A DNA stretch of 64,000 nucleotides from Sphingobium sp. MI1205 (GCF_001563285.1 NZ_CP005188.1:3043501-3107500); one strand, 5' to 3'; counted from the first letter of the stretch, positions 43,364-52,493 are shown. Translations and numbers: made by a program. Notes: a model not told the origin generated them from the sequence alone.

Positions 43364-44038
43364 TCAGCCCTGTTCTTCGGGCCGTCCCTTGAAACCCTGT
43401 GCCACGACATACCACTCAACGCTGCCCTTTCGGCTGGCCGGCGGCTTAGCGTGCTTGATTGTCGTGAAATGCTTTTTCAATATGGCGAGCAGGTCAGCAT
43501 CAGTCCCCCCCGCAAACACCTTCGCGACAAAGGTGCCGCCCTTCCGCAGATTCTCTACCGCAAACCACGCCGCCGCCTCGACGAGCCCCATCGTGCGCAG
43601 ATGGTCGGTCTGCGCATGGCCCACAGTGTTTGCCGCCATGTCAGAGATGACGAGATCGGGTGCATCCCCCAGCGTCTCGGTCAGCAGAGCCGGAGCCTTG
43701 TCGTCCATGAAGTCCATCTGAAACAGGGTGACTCCGTGAATGGGATCGGTCGGCAGCAGGTCGATGCCCACCACCTTCGCCTTGGGCGACAATTTCCTGA
43801 CGACCTGCGCCCATCCGCCAGGCGCGACGCCCAGATCGACGACCGCGCGGGATCCCTTTACGAAGTGAAACTTCTCGTCAAGCTCGATCAGCTTGAAGGC
43901 AGCGCGGCTGCGCCACCCTTCCGCCTTGGCGCGCCGGACATAGGGATCGTTAAGCTGCCGTTCGAGCCAGCGTGTCGATTGCGCCGTGCGCCCCTTCGCC
44001 GATTTGACCCGGACCTTGCCCGCACCTGCACCCCTCAC
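43364..44038 (-). CDS. rlmE: 23S rRNA (uridine-2552 2'-O)-methyltransferase RlmE
   Basis: SAM-dependent enzyme modifying the A-loop late in 50S assembly. The 224 residues include the SAM site VVDLGVAPGGWAQV and the complete K-D-K-E catalytic set at Lys49, Asp133, Lys173 and Glu208. A basic N-terminus (residues 1-20) precedes the fold. Its start overlaps the ppx/gppA stop by four bases, so the two are coupled. Confidence 0.95.
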   Translation of the reverse strand: MRGAGAGKVRVKSAKGRTAQSTRWLERQLNDPYVRRAKAEGWRSRAAFKLIELDEKFHFVKGSRAVVDLGVAPGGWAQVVRKLSPKAKVVGIDLLPTDPIHGVTLFQMDFMDDKAPALLTETLGDAPDLVISDMAANTVGHAQTDHLRTMGLVEAAAWFAVENLRKGGTFVAKVFAGGTDADLLAILKKHFTTIKHAKPPASRKGSVEWYVVAQGFKGRPEEQG

Positions 44039-45183
44039 ATCACTACTCCGTCACGGTCCATGAGGCCGCGCAATATGCCTTCACGAATGCCCCGGTCCGC
44101 TACGCCCAGCCGCTCCGCAGGCCAGATGTCGAGTATGGCTTCGAGTATCGCGCAGCCCGCCACGACCAGGTCCGCCCGTTCCGATCCGATACAGGGCAGC
44201 TTCTGCCGCTCCGCCAACGCCATGGTCGATAGCCTGCCGGAAATGGCGCGCATGGACGCGGATGGCACAATCAGCCCGTCGATTGCCTGTCGGTCATAGC
44301 GGGGAAGGTTAAGATGCAAGCTGGCCAGCGTTGTCACGGTCCCCGACGTGCCAAGCAGCCTTATCGCTGGCACATTGCGCGGCAGGCGGCGAGCAAGCGG
44401 GGCGAATGCGTCGGCCACGCGCGAGCGCATCCGCGCATAGGCGGCGATCCGTTCACCCGGATCAGCATGGTCGAACAATTCGCTTTCCGTGAGTGAGACG
44501 ACGCCCCAAGGCGCGCTGACCCAGTCAACAATATGCGGCGCGCCCGATTGATTGGCGTCTACCAGCACCAGTTCGGTCGAGCCGCCGCCGATGTCGAATA
44601 TCAGCGCCGGGCTATCGCCTGGCTCCAGCAGCGCATGACATCCCATGACAGCCAGCCTGGCTTCCTCCTGCGCGCTGATGATGTCGAGGGCGATGCCAGT
44701 TTCGCGATAGACGCGCTGAATGAAGTCGGCGCCGTTGGAGGCGCGGCGGCATGCCTCTGTCGCAACCGATCGCGCAAGTGTCACATGCCGACGCCGCAGC
44801 TTGTCGGCGCAGATGGACAACGCCGCAATCGCCCGATCGATGGCGGCATCGCTGATTCGTCCGGTCGCCGCCAGTCCTTCACCCAACCGGACGATGCGGG
44901 AAAAGGCATCGACGACGATGAATCCATCGGCGGAAGGCTTGGCAATCAGCAGGCGGCAATTATTCGTACCAAGGTCGATCGCGGCATAGGACCGTCTGCC
45001 GCGCGGCGAATGAGGCAACGGACCCCGCTGCGCCGACGGGGGAGGTATGGCCGCAGCCTTGCTCCCATTACCCTGGCCGGAACGGGCGCCCTTGCCCGAA
45101 ACACCCCCGGCGGGACCGGAACTCTGCGGCGATGGGCGGCTTTGCTGCACCATGGCCGTAACTCTTTTCTTCTTCGCCGACAC
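44035..45183 (-). CDS. ppx: Ppx/GppA family phosphatase
   Basis: 382 residues of the exopolyphosphatase / pppGpp phosphatase family. After an unstructured N-terminus (about 60 residues rich in Ser, Gly, Pro) comes YAAIDLGTNNCRLLIA, the family's phosphate-binding start, then EEARLAVMG and FDIGGGSTELVLVD. The short length lacks the C-terminal HD-like domain of long Ppx enzymes, so the substrate, polyphosphate or pppGpp, is not settled. It is cotranscribed with rlmE. The polyphosphate-using PPK2 is encoded at 10032-10814. Confidence 0.9.
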   Translation of the reverse strand: MSAKKKRVTAMVQQSRPSPQSSGPAGGVSGKGARSGQGNGSKAAAIPPPSAQRGPLPHSPRGRRSYAAIDLGTNNCRLLIAKPSADGFIVVDAFSRIVRLGEGLAATGRISDAAIDRAIAALSICADKLRRRHVTLARSVATEACRRASNGADFIQRVYRETGIALDIISAQEEARLAVMGCHALLEPGDSPALIFDIGGGSTELVLVDANQSGAPHIVDWVSAPWGVVSLTESELFDHADPGERIAAYARMRSRVADAFAPLARRLPRNVPAIRLLGTSGTVTTLASLHLNLPRYDRQAIDGLIVPSASMRAISGRLSTMALAERQKLPCIGSERADLVVAGCAILEAILDIWPAERLGVADRGIREGILRGLMDRDGVVM

Positions 45184-45285
45184 CGACAGGTGGCGGAACT
45201 TGGCTTCAGACTATGCGGGTGGCGCACAAAGCGCAAGACGGGGCCTGAAAAGCCAACACCATAGCGCGGTGGTATGCGCTGACGA

Positions 45286-45663
45286 TCAAAGCGGGAGCAG
45301 AGCCGCCACGATCCAGCGCTCTTCCGCGCGAAGTACGCCCCAGGCACGCGCTGCAGCGCGGCTGTCCATCGCTTCGACGCCAATGCCTTTGGTCTCCAAT
45401 TCGCGGACGAAGGCGCGCGGCGGCTGACGCAGACCGGCGCCGGTGCCCAGCAGCAGGAATTCCGGCCGTGGTTGGATATCCAGAAGATCGCCCAACGCGG
45501 CCACGGTCAACTGGTCGGGCGAAGGCGCATCGTTCCATGCCAGCGCCCGAAGCGGACTTAGCAGCAGTCCGCCCGGAAAGACGTCATCCCTGACGCGAAA
45601 GCCGCGCCCTACAAAGCCCGTGACAATCGGCCCCTGCCCCGCATCGTCGCGGCGCAGTTCCAT
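45286..45663 (-). CDS. Mth938-like domain (DUF498/NDUFAF3-like) protein
   Basis: 125 residues. The fold is recognisable from IVTGFVGRGFRV near the start, a FPGGLLLSPLRALAW segment, FLLLGTGAGLRQPP and the MDSRAAARAWGVLRAEERWI ending. Homologues include the mitochondrial complex I assembly factor NDUFAF3, but the bacterial role is unknown. It lies 17 bases behind secF, and the yajC-secD-secF-Mth938 order is common in alphaproteobacteria. Confidence 0.85.
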   Translation of the reverse strand: MELRRDDAGQGPIVTGFVGRGFRVRDDVFPGGLLLSPLRALAWNDAPSPDQLTVAALGDLLDIQPRPEFLLLGTGAGLRQPPRAFVRELETKGIGVEAMDSRAAARAWGVLRAEERWIVAALLPL

Positions 45664-45680
45664 GCCGATGCGTTTGTCGA

Positions 45681-46667
45681 TCAGGGCCGCGCCCCGTCAT
45701 CGCGTGGCCCCGTGCGCTCGGCTCTGTCGGCGATATTGGTCTTGGCCGCCTTGCGTTCCGACACCTGTGGCGAGAGGCCCAGCGTGATCAGCAGCGACGA
45801 GGACACATAGACCGAGGAATAGGTGCCGACCACGATGCCCAACATCATGGCTGCGGTGAAACCACGCAGCACGTGGCCGCCGAAGAACAACAACGCGCCC
45901 AGCGCCAGCATGATCGTGACCGACGTCATGACGGTGCGCGGCAGCGTTTCATTGACCGACAGGTCGATAAGCGCTTTCATGTCCATCTTGCGATATTTGC
46001 GCATATTTTCGCGGATACGGTCGTCGATCACCATCTTGTCGTTGATCGAGTAGCCGACGATGGTCAGCACCGCGGCGACGATGTTCAGGTCGAATTCCAA
46101 CTGGGTGACAGCAAAGAAGCCCAGCGTCATCAGCAGATCATGCATAATGGCGACGAAGGTCGAAACGCCGAACTGCCATTCATATCGGAACCAGGAAAAG
46201 ACCGCGATGCCGATCACGGCAAGCAGGACGGCCAGGACGCCGTTCTGGATCAGTTCGCCCGAAACTTTACCCGACACCGTATCGTATCGGGAGAAGGTTA
46301 CACCCGGGAACTGGGCCGTCATGGCGTTACGCGTCTTTTCAACAATCGCATTTGCCGCGCCCGCCCCGCCCTGTTCGGGCAAGGGAAGGCGGATCTGCAC
46401 GGTATTGGGATCGCCAAATTGCTGGAGCGAGCTTTCGCCCACATCCAGCGCGGCGATGGTGCTGCGCACACGATCCGTTTCAACCGCCTGGGGAAAGCGC
46501 GCCTCGATCATCAGGCCGCCGACGAAATCGACGCCCAAGTTGAGGCCACGATAGGCGGTGGTGCCGACGGCAAGCACGGTCAGCAGCGCGGTAAGGGCGA
46601 AGGCCCAGTGGCGCAGCTTCACAAAGCCGATGTTGGTGTGATCGGGGACGAGCTTCAGAAGTTTCAT
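45681..46667 (-). CDS. secF: Protein translocase subunit SecF
   Basis: 328 residues with six membrane segments; uses the proton gradient with SecD to pull proteins out of the translocon. GLNLGVDFVGGLMIEARFP near residue 40 and the later IVGYSINDKMVIDDRIRENM and NETLPRTVMTSVT are SecF motifs. It follows secD by 18 bases. Confidence 0.96.
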   Translation of the reverse strand: MKLLKLVPDHTNIGFVKLRHWAFALTALLTVLAVGTTAYRGLNLGVDFVGGLMIEARFPQAVETDRVRSTIAALDVGESSLQQFGDPNTVQIRLPLPEQGGAGAANAIVEKTRNAMTAQFPGVTFSRYDTVSGKVSGELIQNGVLAVLLAVIGIAVFSWFRYEWQFGVSTFVAIMHDLLMTLGFFAVTQLEFDLNIVAAVLTIVGYSINDKMVIDDRIRENMRKYRKMDMKALIDLSVNETLPRTVMTSVTIMLALGALLFFGGHVLRGFTAAMMLGIVVGTYSSVYVSSSLLITLGLSPQVSERKAAKTNIADRAERTGPRDDGARP

Positions 46668-46685
46668 GGGTCTTTCTCCCGGCCC

Positions 46686-48284
46686 TTAAATGACGATCTC
46701 GGTCGGACGCTTGGCACGAAGCCAACGCGACGCGAGCAGGCGGGTGAAGGTCACGGCAGTGAATACGCTGGTAGCGATGCCAATCAGCAGCACGATGGCG
46801 AAACCCTTGACCGGGCCGGAACCCAAGGCGAGCATGATGCCGCCAGCGATGGCGTGAGTGACATTCGCTTCGAAAATGGTCCGGCTGGCTTCTTTATAGC
46901 CGAACTCGATCGCCTGTACGACATTTCGCCCGCGCCGCCGCTCTTCACGGATCCGCTCATAAATAAGCACGTTGGCGTCCACCGCCGTGCCGATGGTCAG
47001 CACGAAACCCGCGATGCCCGGCAGCGTCAAAGTCGCACCTAACATGCCCATGACGCCCAGGATGACGAGCACGTTTATCGCGACGGCAAGGTTCGCGTAC
47101 ATGCCGAACCGACCGTAGCTGACGAACATGAAGACAGCGACCGCAACCACGGCGATGATTGAAGCCATAAGGCCCGCCCGGATCGAATCCGCGCCCAACT
47201 GCGGACCCACCGTGCGCTCCTCAACAACCGTCAATGCGACGGGCAGCTTGCCCGAGCGCAGTGCGATCGCCAGCTGGTTCGCGCTTTCCACGGTAAAGTT
47301 GCCGCTGATCTGAGCGGAGCCACCGAGGATCGGCTCATTGATGTTCGGGGCCGACAGCACTTTGCCGTCAAGGATGATGGCGAAGGGCCGGTTGACATTC
47401 TGCGACGTCACCTGGCCGAACTTGCGCCCGCCCGATCCGTTGAAGCGAATGTTGACGATCGGCTGGTTATTCTGGTCATAACCTTGCGTGGCGTCGGTAA
47501 GATCCTCTCCCGACACCATCACCTGGCGCTTGACCGCTATCACCGGCACGCCGGAAGGATTATCGAGATAAGGCAGCACCTCGCTGCCCACGGGCGCGCG
47601 ACCCTGCGCCACTTCGGACGGGTTTGCGGCGGTATCGACCAGCTTGAATTCCAGCTTGGCCGTCTGGCCCAGCAGATCCTTCAGTGCCTTGGGGTTTTGC
47701 AGGCCGGGAACCTGTACGACGATCCGATTGCCGCCCTGCTGCTGGATCGTAGGCTCACGCGTGCCCATTTCGTCGATACGCTTGCGGATGACCTCGGTCG
47801 CGACTTCCATCGCGCTCTTGACCGCATTGTCGATCCCCGCGTTCGTCGGCGTGATGACGATGGTCGAACTGTTCACCACCTCGACATTGAAGTCACGCTG
47901 ACCGGTGAGGCCTGCGCCCTGCGTCAGCGGCCGGACACGCTCGACCGCAGCATCAACTTGCGACGGATCGCGAACCATGAAGCTGAGCTTGCCATCGCGG
48001 CTGGAAATGTCGCCGATGGCTATGCGCGGGCTGCCGCGGCGCAGCTCCGTGCGGACCTGCTCCTCCATGTTGACGAGGCGCTGCTTGGCGACGTCCTGCG
48101 TTGATGCTTCAAGCAGCAGATGGCTGCCGCCCGAAAGATCCAGACCCAGATTGACGCGGGTCTGCATGAAAGAGGGTAACCGCTCGACAGCCGTGTCGGG
48201 CAGAAAACTCGGCACCGCGCAGAGGATGCCGATAACCAGGGGCAGCAGGATCGCCGTAACGGCCCAGCGCGAAAAGTTCAGCAT
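46686..48284 (-). CDS. secD: Protein translocase subunit SecD
   Basis: 532 residues. GLDLSGGSHLLLEAS at residue 47 and the periplasmic P1 domain are followed by five more membrane segments. The C-terminal conserved text GTAVDANVLIYERIREERRR carries the functionally required Asp and Arg. It is seven bases behind yajC. Confidence 0.96.
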   Translation of the reverse strand: MLNFSRWAVTAILLPLVIGILCAVPSFLPDTAVERLPSFMQTRVNLGLDLSGGSHLLLEASTQDVAKQRLVNMEEQVRTELRRGSPRIAIGDISSRDGKLSFMVRDPSQVDAAVERVRPLTQGAGLTGQRDFNVEVVNSSTIVITPTNAGIDNAVKSAMEVATEVIRKRIDEMGTREPTIQQQGGNRIVVQVPGLQNPKALKDLLGQTAKLEFKLVDTAANPSEVAQGRAPVGSEVLPYLDNPSGVPVIAVKRQVMVSGEDLTDATQGYDQNNQPIVNIRFNGSGGRKFGQVTSQNVNRPFAIILDGKVLSAPNINEPILGGSAQISGNFTVESANQLAIALRSGKLPVALTVVEERTVGPQLGADSIRAGLMASIIAVVAVAVFMFVSYGRFGMYANLAVAINVLVILGVMGMLGATLTLPGIAGFVLTIGTAVDANVLIYERIREERRRGRNVVQAIEFGYKEASRTIFEANVTHAIAGGIMLALGSGPVKGFAIVLLIGIATSVFTAVTFTRLLASRWLRAKRPTEIVI

Positions 48285-48291
48285 CGCTGGC

Positions 48292-48627
48292 TCAGTCGTT
48301 CGCGGGCTTGGCGGTCGTGGGATCGACGACGTCGGTAAGGGTCGATTTGACTGCCTTCACCTTCATGCCCGGCGCAAGTTCGACATCGACATAATGCTCA
48401 TCGACCCGGGCAACCTTGCCGACCAAGCCACCGCCGGTCACCACCTGATCGCCCTTTTTCACTGCGTCGATCTTTGCCTTGTGCTCCTTCATCCGCTTTT
48501 GCTGCGGGCGGATCAGCAGAAAGTAGAAGACGACGAAGATGAGGACGAGCGGCGCCATCTGTATCAGCATCGAAGCGCCGGACGACTGCTCGCCCGCGGT
48601 CTGGGCAAAGGCTGGGGTAATGAGCAT
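48292..48627 (-). CDS. yajC: Preprotein translocase accessory protein YajC
   Basis: 111 residues from ATG 48627 (MLITPAFAQTAG). One membrane segment (MLIQMAPLVLIFVVFYFLLI) is followed by RPQQKRMKEHKAKIDAVKKG, the YajC signature. The gene leads the yajC-secD-secF unit; its start is about 190 bases from the divergent tRNA gene. Confidence 0.94.
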   Translation of the reverse strand: MLITPAFAQTAGEQSSGASMLIQMAPLVLIFVVFYFLLIRPQQKRMKEHKAKIDAVKKGDQVVTGGGLVGKVARVDEHYVDVELAPGMKVKAVKSTLTDVVDPTTAKPAND

Positions 48628-48771
48628 GGTGGGACTTTCGCCTTGTTCTCTTGTCCAGCCGCAGGCAGGCAAGTGCCTGCGGATCAAAGGCGCGCGGCTA
48701 ACACAGATGTGGATAGTGAGGCAATATGATTAGGGATGGCGCTGGACGGCAGAAAGGGCGCGCCGAAACGC

Positions 48772-48800
48772 TTGCATGTTTTCAAACATGCTTCTATGTG
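48772..48800 (+). promoter_or_regulatory. Promoter of the tRNA-Pro gene
   Basis: TTGCAT (48772-48777), a 17-base spacer and TATGTG (48795-48800), placing the start near 48807, seven bases before the mature tRNA. A perfect inverted repeat (GCATGTTT, TC, AAACATGC at 48774-48791) covers the spacer. Confidence 0.55.
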
Positions 48801-48813
48801 CCGCCGCTCCGGT

Positions 48814-48890
48814 CGGGACGTAGCGCAGCCTGGTAGCGCATCACACTGGGGGTGTGGGGGTCGGAGGTTCGAATCCTCTCGTCCCGACCA
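48814..48890 (+). tRNA. tRNA-Pro (anticodon GGG)
   Basis: 77 bases with encoded CCA. Acceptor CGGGACG pairs with CGTCCCG, the D arm is GCGC/GCGC, the anticodon stem is TCACA/TGTGG with loop CTGGGGG (anticodon GGG), and the T arm is GGAGG/CCTCT around TTCGAAT. It reads CCC and CCU codons. Confidence 0.95.
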
Positions 48891-49190
48891 ATATTTCAAC
48901 AGGTTAGCTGATATTTTCACCCCGCCAGGGGCCACAAATCCGCTCTGGTGGTGCAAATTTATTTTTGGCAGCGGCCACGCGGTGCATCCCGACGCTTCGA
49001 TATTGAACGCGTACGCCACCCTTCCGAATTGAGGATTCGCCTCCCCGCCATTATGCCGACAGGCAGATGCTAGAGCCGCTGCTTCTTCGTCCCGCCGAGT
49101 TCGTCAAAATTCGGGACGGCTAATTGCGTTTCTGAAACGACCGTCAGGAACGGCCTGACAGCCATCATCCCGACGAGCGTGCTTGACGCG
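48891..49190. other. Stretch without recognised gene
   Basis: 300 bases behind the tRNA. No frame with convincing codon use, no terminator and no repeat was seen. Short frames on either strand lack binding sites. Confidence 0.5.
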
Positions 49191-49433
49191 ATGGTATCAA
49201 CTGCAAGGCGCGGGCGGAACAATCGCCTTTTAATCGATTTATTGCGCCTCGCCTCAGCCCTCATTGCGGTGCTTGCGATCACTCTCATCCTTGCTCCCAA
49301 TCCGATAGAGACGGGTATTGGGATGGCTCTGCTATTCGGCGGAGGCATCGCATTCATATTGGCCCACTTCCGCAGCAAGGTGCGCCACGAGCCTCAAATC
49401 GAAACTTATCACCCAGCCGAGTCAGGCGCTTGA
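49191..49433 (+). CDS. Small two-span membrane protein, hypothetical
   Basis: 80 residues from ATG 49191 (MVSTARRGRNNRLL). A basic N-terminus is followed by two hydrophobic segments (LLRLASALIAVLAITLIL, about residues 18-35, and IGMALLFGGGIAFILAHF, about 45-62) and a polar tail. No family was recognised. The next frame starts within its last codons. Confidence 0.45.
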   Translation: MVSTARRGRNNRLLIDLLRLASALIAVLAITLILAPNPIETGIGMALLFGGGIAFILAHFRSKVRHEPQIETYHPAESGA

Positions 49434-49765
49434 ACGTGACCTCCGCGCACTCGACCTCTTTCGGAGCCAAATCGCCAGCGGCGACATCCCGTGTGCGCAA
49501 CTGCTTCCCGACGGAACGTTTAAGCCGCTATCACCAAATGCGGTGCAAGCATTTCTTCGACCATGGCGCCTTGCTCGTTGTCAGCAGGGACCAAGACCTC
49601 TGGCAGTGTATCCCCCAGCGTCCGGTTCCGATGAGCGAATTGTGGATCAAACTTGACGCACGCATGGCCCTTGCCCTCCTCACATCGAGAACATTGCTGG
49701 ACACCGCCGACCGCGAACTGTTCGACCGCCACACCGCATGGCTTCTCGCCCACCGCCGTTACTGA
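49430..49765 (+). CDS. Hypothetical protein
   Basis: 111 residues if the TTG at 49430 is used (four-base overlap with the preceding frame), or 109 from GTG 49436. Third codon positions are GC-rich in this frame, which supports it over the overlapping frame 49318-49656. The second half (VSRDQDLWQCIPQRP, WIKLDARMALALLTSRTLLD) looks protein-like; the first half is basic and less convincing. No family recognised. A frameshift within the gene cannot be excluded. Confidence 0.35.
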   Translation: MNVTSAHSTSFGAKSPAATSRVRNCFPTERLSRYHQMRCKHFFDHGALLVVSRDQDLWQCIPQRPVPMSELWIKLDARMALALLTSRTLLDTADRELFDRHTAWLLAHRRY

Positions 49766-49937
49766 ACCAAACCGCAGACGCTTTCTGACCCCAGCCTGAT
49801 CGATGGGCGGGCCGGTCGAGGCTGCATCTCCCGACACGCATGAACCCACTCAATCGTGCTTTCACGGAAAGATGACCCATGCCTTCAATCCGCAACACCC
49901 TTGATCTCACGCGCGACGGTGCAGCCGCTGGCCTCGA

Positions 49938-50246
49938 TCAATGCTTGCGAACGAACTCGGCCCTGAGAACCAGCCCTTTGATTCCTTCATAGCGGCAGTC
50001 AATTTCCTGCGGGTCGCCAGTCAGCCGGATCGACTTGATCACGGTTCCCTTGCGCAGCGTCTGTCCAGCTCCCTTGACCTTCAGATCCTTGATCGTGATG
50101 ACGCTGTCGCCGTCCGCCAGAAGGTTGCCGGCGGAATCGCGCACCTCCACCCGGTCTGCCGCCAACGCCATAGCGGCAGCTTCCGATTTGGAGATCCACT
50201 CGCCTGAAGCTTCGTCATAGAAATAATCATCATTCGTATCGTTCAT
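49938..50246 (-). CDS. PhnA/YjdM C-terminal domain protein lacking the zinc ribbon
   Basis: 102 residues from ATG 50246; GGA lies seven bases upstream. The sequence VRDSAGNLLADGDSVITIKD, LKVKGAGQTLRKGTVIKSIR and EIDCRYEGIKGLVLRAEFVR is the PhnA (YjdM) C-terminal domain. The N-terminal zinc ribbon of full YjdM proteins is replaced by about 25 acidic residues. Despite its name the family has no proven role in phosphonate use. It follows the SulP gene by about 20 bases. Confidence 0.85.
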   Translation of the reverse strand: MNDTNDDYFYDEASGEWISKSEAAAMALAADRVEVRDSAGNLLADGDSVITIKDLKVKGAGQTLRKGTVIKSIRLTGDPQEIDCRYEGIKGLVLRAEFVRKH

Positions 50247-50268
50247 GTGAAGATCCATCTTTTGCTGG

Positions 50269-51975
50269 TCAGTTGAGCCGTTCGGCTGCCGTCGCGGGTG
50301 CAGCGGCGATTGCTCTTGCAACGCGCAGGGCGTCGGGAAAATCGTGACTGAAGATCATATGCCGGTCCGCTGGCCCCAGTGAAACCCGCACGAGCATTGC
50401 TAGGGGCTGCGGCTGAATGCCCGAAATTATGATCTGCGTGCCGGCCGACGCGGCGTACCGCACGACTTCCTCGATCGTCGTCACGCCGCTGGCATCGAGC
50501 AGCGGCACCCGCCGCATACGAAGGATGATGATCTTCGGCGGCGGCCCGACGCGCCGCAGCGTATCGAGCAATTCATTGGCGACGCCGAAGAAGAGAGGGC
50601 CATCGATGCGGAAGACTTCGACGCCCGGAGGAAGCGCGTCGCGCTGATGGACGTCCTCTCCTTCCTCCTCTGATGGCAGCACAATTTCGCTGCTGTCGTT
50701 TGCGATCTCCACCGCTCGGCTCATGCGCATCATGAAGAGGAGCGAGGCGAGCGTGACGCCGACGCCGATCGCGACCGTGAGATCGACGAGGACCGTGAGG
50801 CTGAAAGTCAGCAGGAGGAGAGTGCGATCGCCATTGGGCATGCGCAGCAACTGGATGAAGCGATGATGTTCGCTCATACCCCAGGCGACCATGAACAATA
50901 TGGCCGCGAGCGCCGCCAAAGGCACATAGGCCATGAGATCCGAAGCGAACAGTATGAACAGCAGCAGGAACAGCGCGTGCATCATGCCGGCCACGGGTGT
51001 GATCGCGCCAGCCTTGATGTTGGTGGCCGTGCGCGCGATAGCGCCGGTCGCGGGCAGGCCGCCGAACAGTGCCGACGCGATGTTCGCTATCCCCTGACCC
51101 ACCAGCTCCTGATTGGATCGATGCCGCGAACCGATCATGCCATCGGCGACGACCGCCGAGAGGAGCGCCTCGATCCCGGCGAGAAAGGCGATGGTGAAAG
51201 CCGACGGTATGATCGCCCGCGCCTTCGCCAGGGAAAATGCAGGCAAGGCGGGAACGGGGAGGCCCGTCGGCAGGTCCGGAAAGCGCGACCCGATCGTCTC
51301 CACTGGAAGATGGAGAAGCGCGACGGCTACTGCCGCTAATATAACGGCGATCAGGAAGCCCGGTAAGCGCGGCGCCCATTTGCGAAGGGCTGTGATTAGC
51401 GCCAGCGATCCCACACCCACCGTCAGGGTGCCGAGGCGGACGCTGTCCAGCTCCACAAAATAGGCTGCCCATTTTCCAAGAAAATCAGCGGGCACGCTTT
51501 CCATCGACAGGCCGAGAAAATCCTTCACCTGGCTTGATGCGATGATCACCGCGATGCCGGCTGTGAAGCCGGTGACCACCGGCTGCGGAATGAAGCGCAC
51601 GAGGTTACCCAAGCCCGCATAGCCGGCGATGATCAGCATCGCCCCCGCCATCAATGTCGCGAGCAGCAGACCGTCATAGCCATGTTGTGCGATGACGCCG
51701 AAAACGACGACGACGAAGGCGCCGGTTGGTCCGCCCACCTGAACGCGCGAGCCACCAAGCGCCGAGATCAGGAAACCGGCAATAACAGCCGTGACAAGTC
51801 CCTTGTCGGGCGATGCGCCGCTTGCGATCGCCAGCGCCATGGCCAGAGGTAGGGCGACGATCGCAACGGTGAGGCCGGCAATACAGTCGCGCCTCAGCCG
51901 ATCGAGCGAATAGCCCTCGCGCAGGACCGTGACCAGCTTCGGGGTGAAAGCGATCAGGCGGCCATCAGCATCCAT
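50269..51975 (-). CDS. SulP-family anion transporter with STAS domain
   Basis: 568 residues from ATG 51975 (MDADGRLIAF). About twelve membrane segments run from residue 25 to 430; DCIAGLTVAIVALPLAMALA is the SulP opening, GPTGAFVVVV the next conserved part, and SNQELVGQGIANI is family-typical. A STAS domain fills residues about 455-560 (VFRIDGPLFFGVANELLDTL). Members import sulfate or bicarbonate; the substrate is not decided by sequence. The start overlaps the end of the XRE regulator gene. Confidence 0.92.
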   Translation of the reverse strand: MDADGRLIAFTPKLVTVLREGYSLDRLRRDCIAGLTVAIVALPLAMALAIASGASPDKGLVTAVIAGFLISALGGSRVQVGGPTGAFVVVVFGVIAQHGYDGLLLATLMAGAMLIIAGYAGLGNLVRFIPQPVVTGFTAGIAVIIASSQVKDFLGLSMESVPADFLGKWAAYFVELDSVRLGTLTVGVGSLALITALRKWAPRLPGFLIAVILAAVAVALLHLPVETIGSRFPDLPTGLPVPALPAFSLAKARAIIPSAFTIAFLAGIEALLSAVVADGMIGSRHRSNQELVGQGIANIASALFGGLPATGAIARTATNIKAGAITPVAGMMHALFLLLFILFASDLMAYVPLAALAAILFMVAWGMSEHHRFIQLLRMPNGDRTLLLLTFSLTVLVDLTVAIGVGVTLASLLFMMRMSRAVEIANDSSEIVLPSEEEGEDVHQRDALPPGVEVFRIDGPLFFGVANELLDTLRRVGPPPKIIILRMRRVPLLDASGVTTIEEVVRYAASAGTQIIISGIQPQPLAMLVRVSLGPADRHMIFSHDFPDALRVARAIAAAPATAAERLN

Positions 51976-52282
51976 CGTCTTGTGCCGATTGATCGAACAG
52001 GACCGACGGTACACGCCTGGTTTGTCCGCCGACAAAGCTGTCCTTGAGGCGTACGCCACGTCCCGCCCCGCTGCTCTGGGCATTCTCTCCTATGATCTCG
52101 ATTCCTGCGGACTCGATAGCGTTGATCACCTTGACCAAGGTATCGACGACGCTTCGCACCTGCCCGTCGGACGCTTCCATCCGCTGGATCGTTGGCAGAG
52201 AAACACCTGCCAACGCGGCGAGTTGACGTTGATCGATGCCGAGCAACGCTCGCGCAGCCCGCATTTGCTGAGACGTGATCAT
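51965..52282 (-). CDS. XRE-family transcriptional regulator
   Basis: 105 residues from ATG 52282 (MITSQQMRAARALLGI). The helix-turn-helix is QRQLAALAGVSLPTIQRMEA, residues about 18-37. The C-terminal part (VINAIESAGIEIIGENAQSS) is common in small sphingomonad regulators of this type. Its stop lies 11 bases inside the SulP frame, so the two are cotranslated. An AT-rich region with an inverted repeat upstream probably holds the promoter and its own operator. Confidence 0.88.
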   Translation of the reverse strand: MITSQQMRAARALLGIDQRQLAALAGVSLPTIQRMEASDGQVRSVVDTLVKVINAIESAGIEIIGENAQSSGAGRGVRLKDSFVGGQTRRVPSVLFDQSAQDDGC

Positions 52283-52320
52283 AAGCACTGTATGATATAT
52301 GAAACATCAAATTACAATCT

Positions 52321-52351
52321 TTCATCTCACATATGCGATGTGATAGATGAA
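52321..52351. promoter_or_regulatory. Inverted repeat upstream of the XRE-sulP unit, candidate operator
   Basis: TTCATCT-CACAT pairs with ATGTG-AT-AGATGAA around ATGCG: a 12-pair dyad with two unpaired bases in the right arm. It is in AT-rich DNA about 40 bases upstream of the XRE start. A further TTCATC lies at 52365. Confidence 0.5.
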
Positions 52352-52493
52352 TAATAGATCATCCTTCATCTGCGGGCGGCTTAATGTCACGACGCGGTGG
52401 GCGGGATTTGTGAAGACTTGATCCGCCGCCGAGAGGGCCTTCATCGTCAACCAAAGGGTCGATCAGGAAACGGACAGGAACACGTGCGAGGAA

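Noticed and set aside
49318..49656. Plus-strand frame overlapping the hypothetical gene at 49430
   Set aside because: Lower GC at third positions than the competing frame; kept only as a possible frameshift note.
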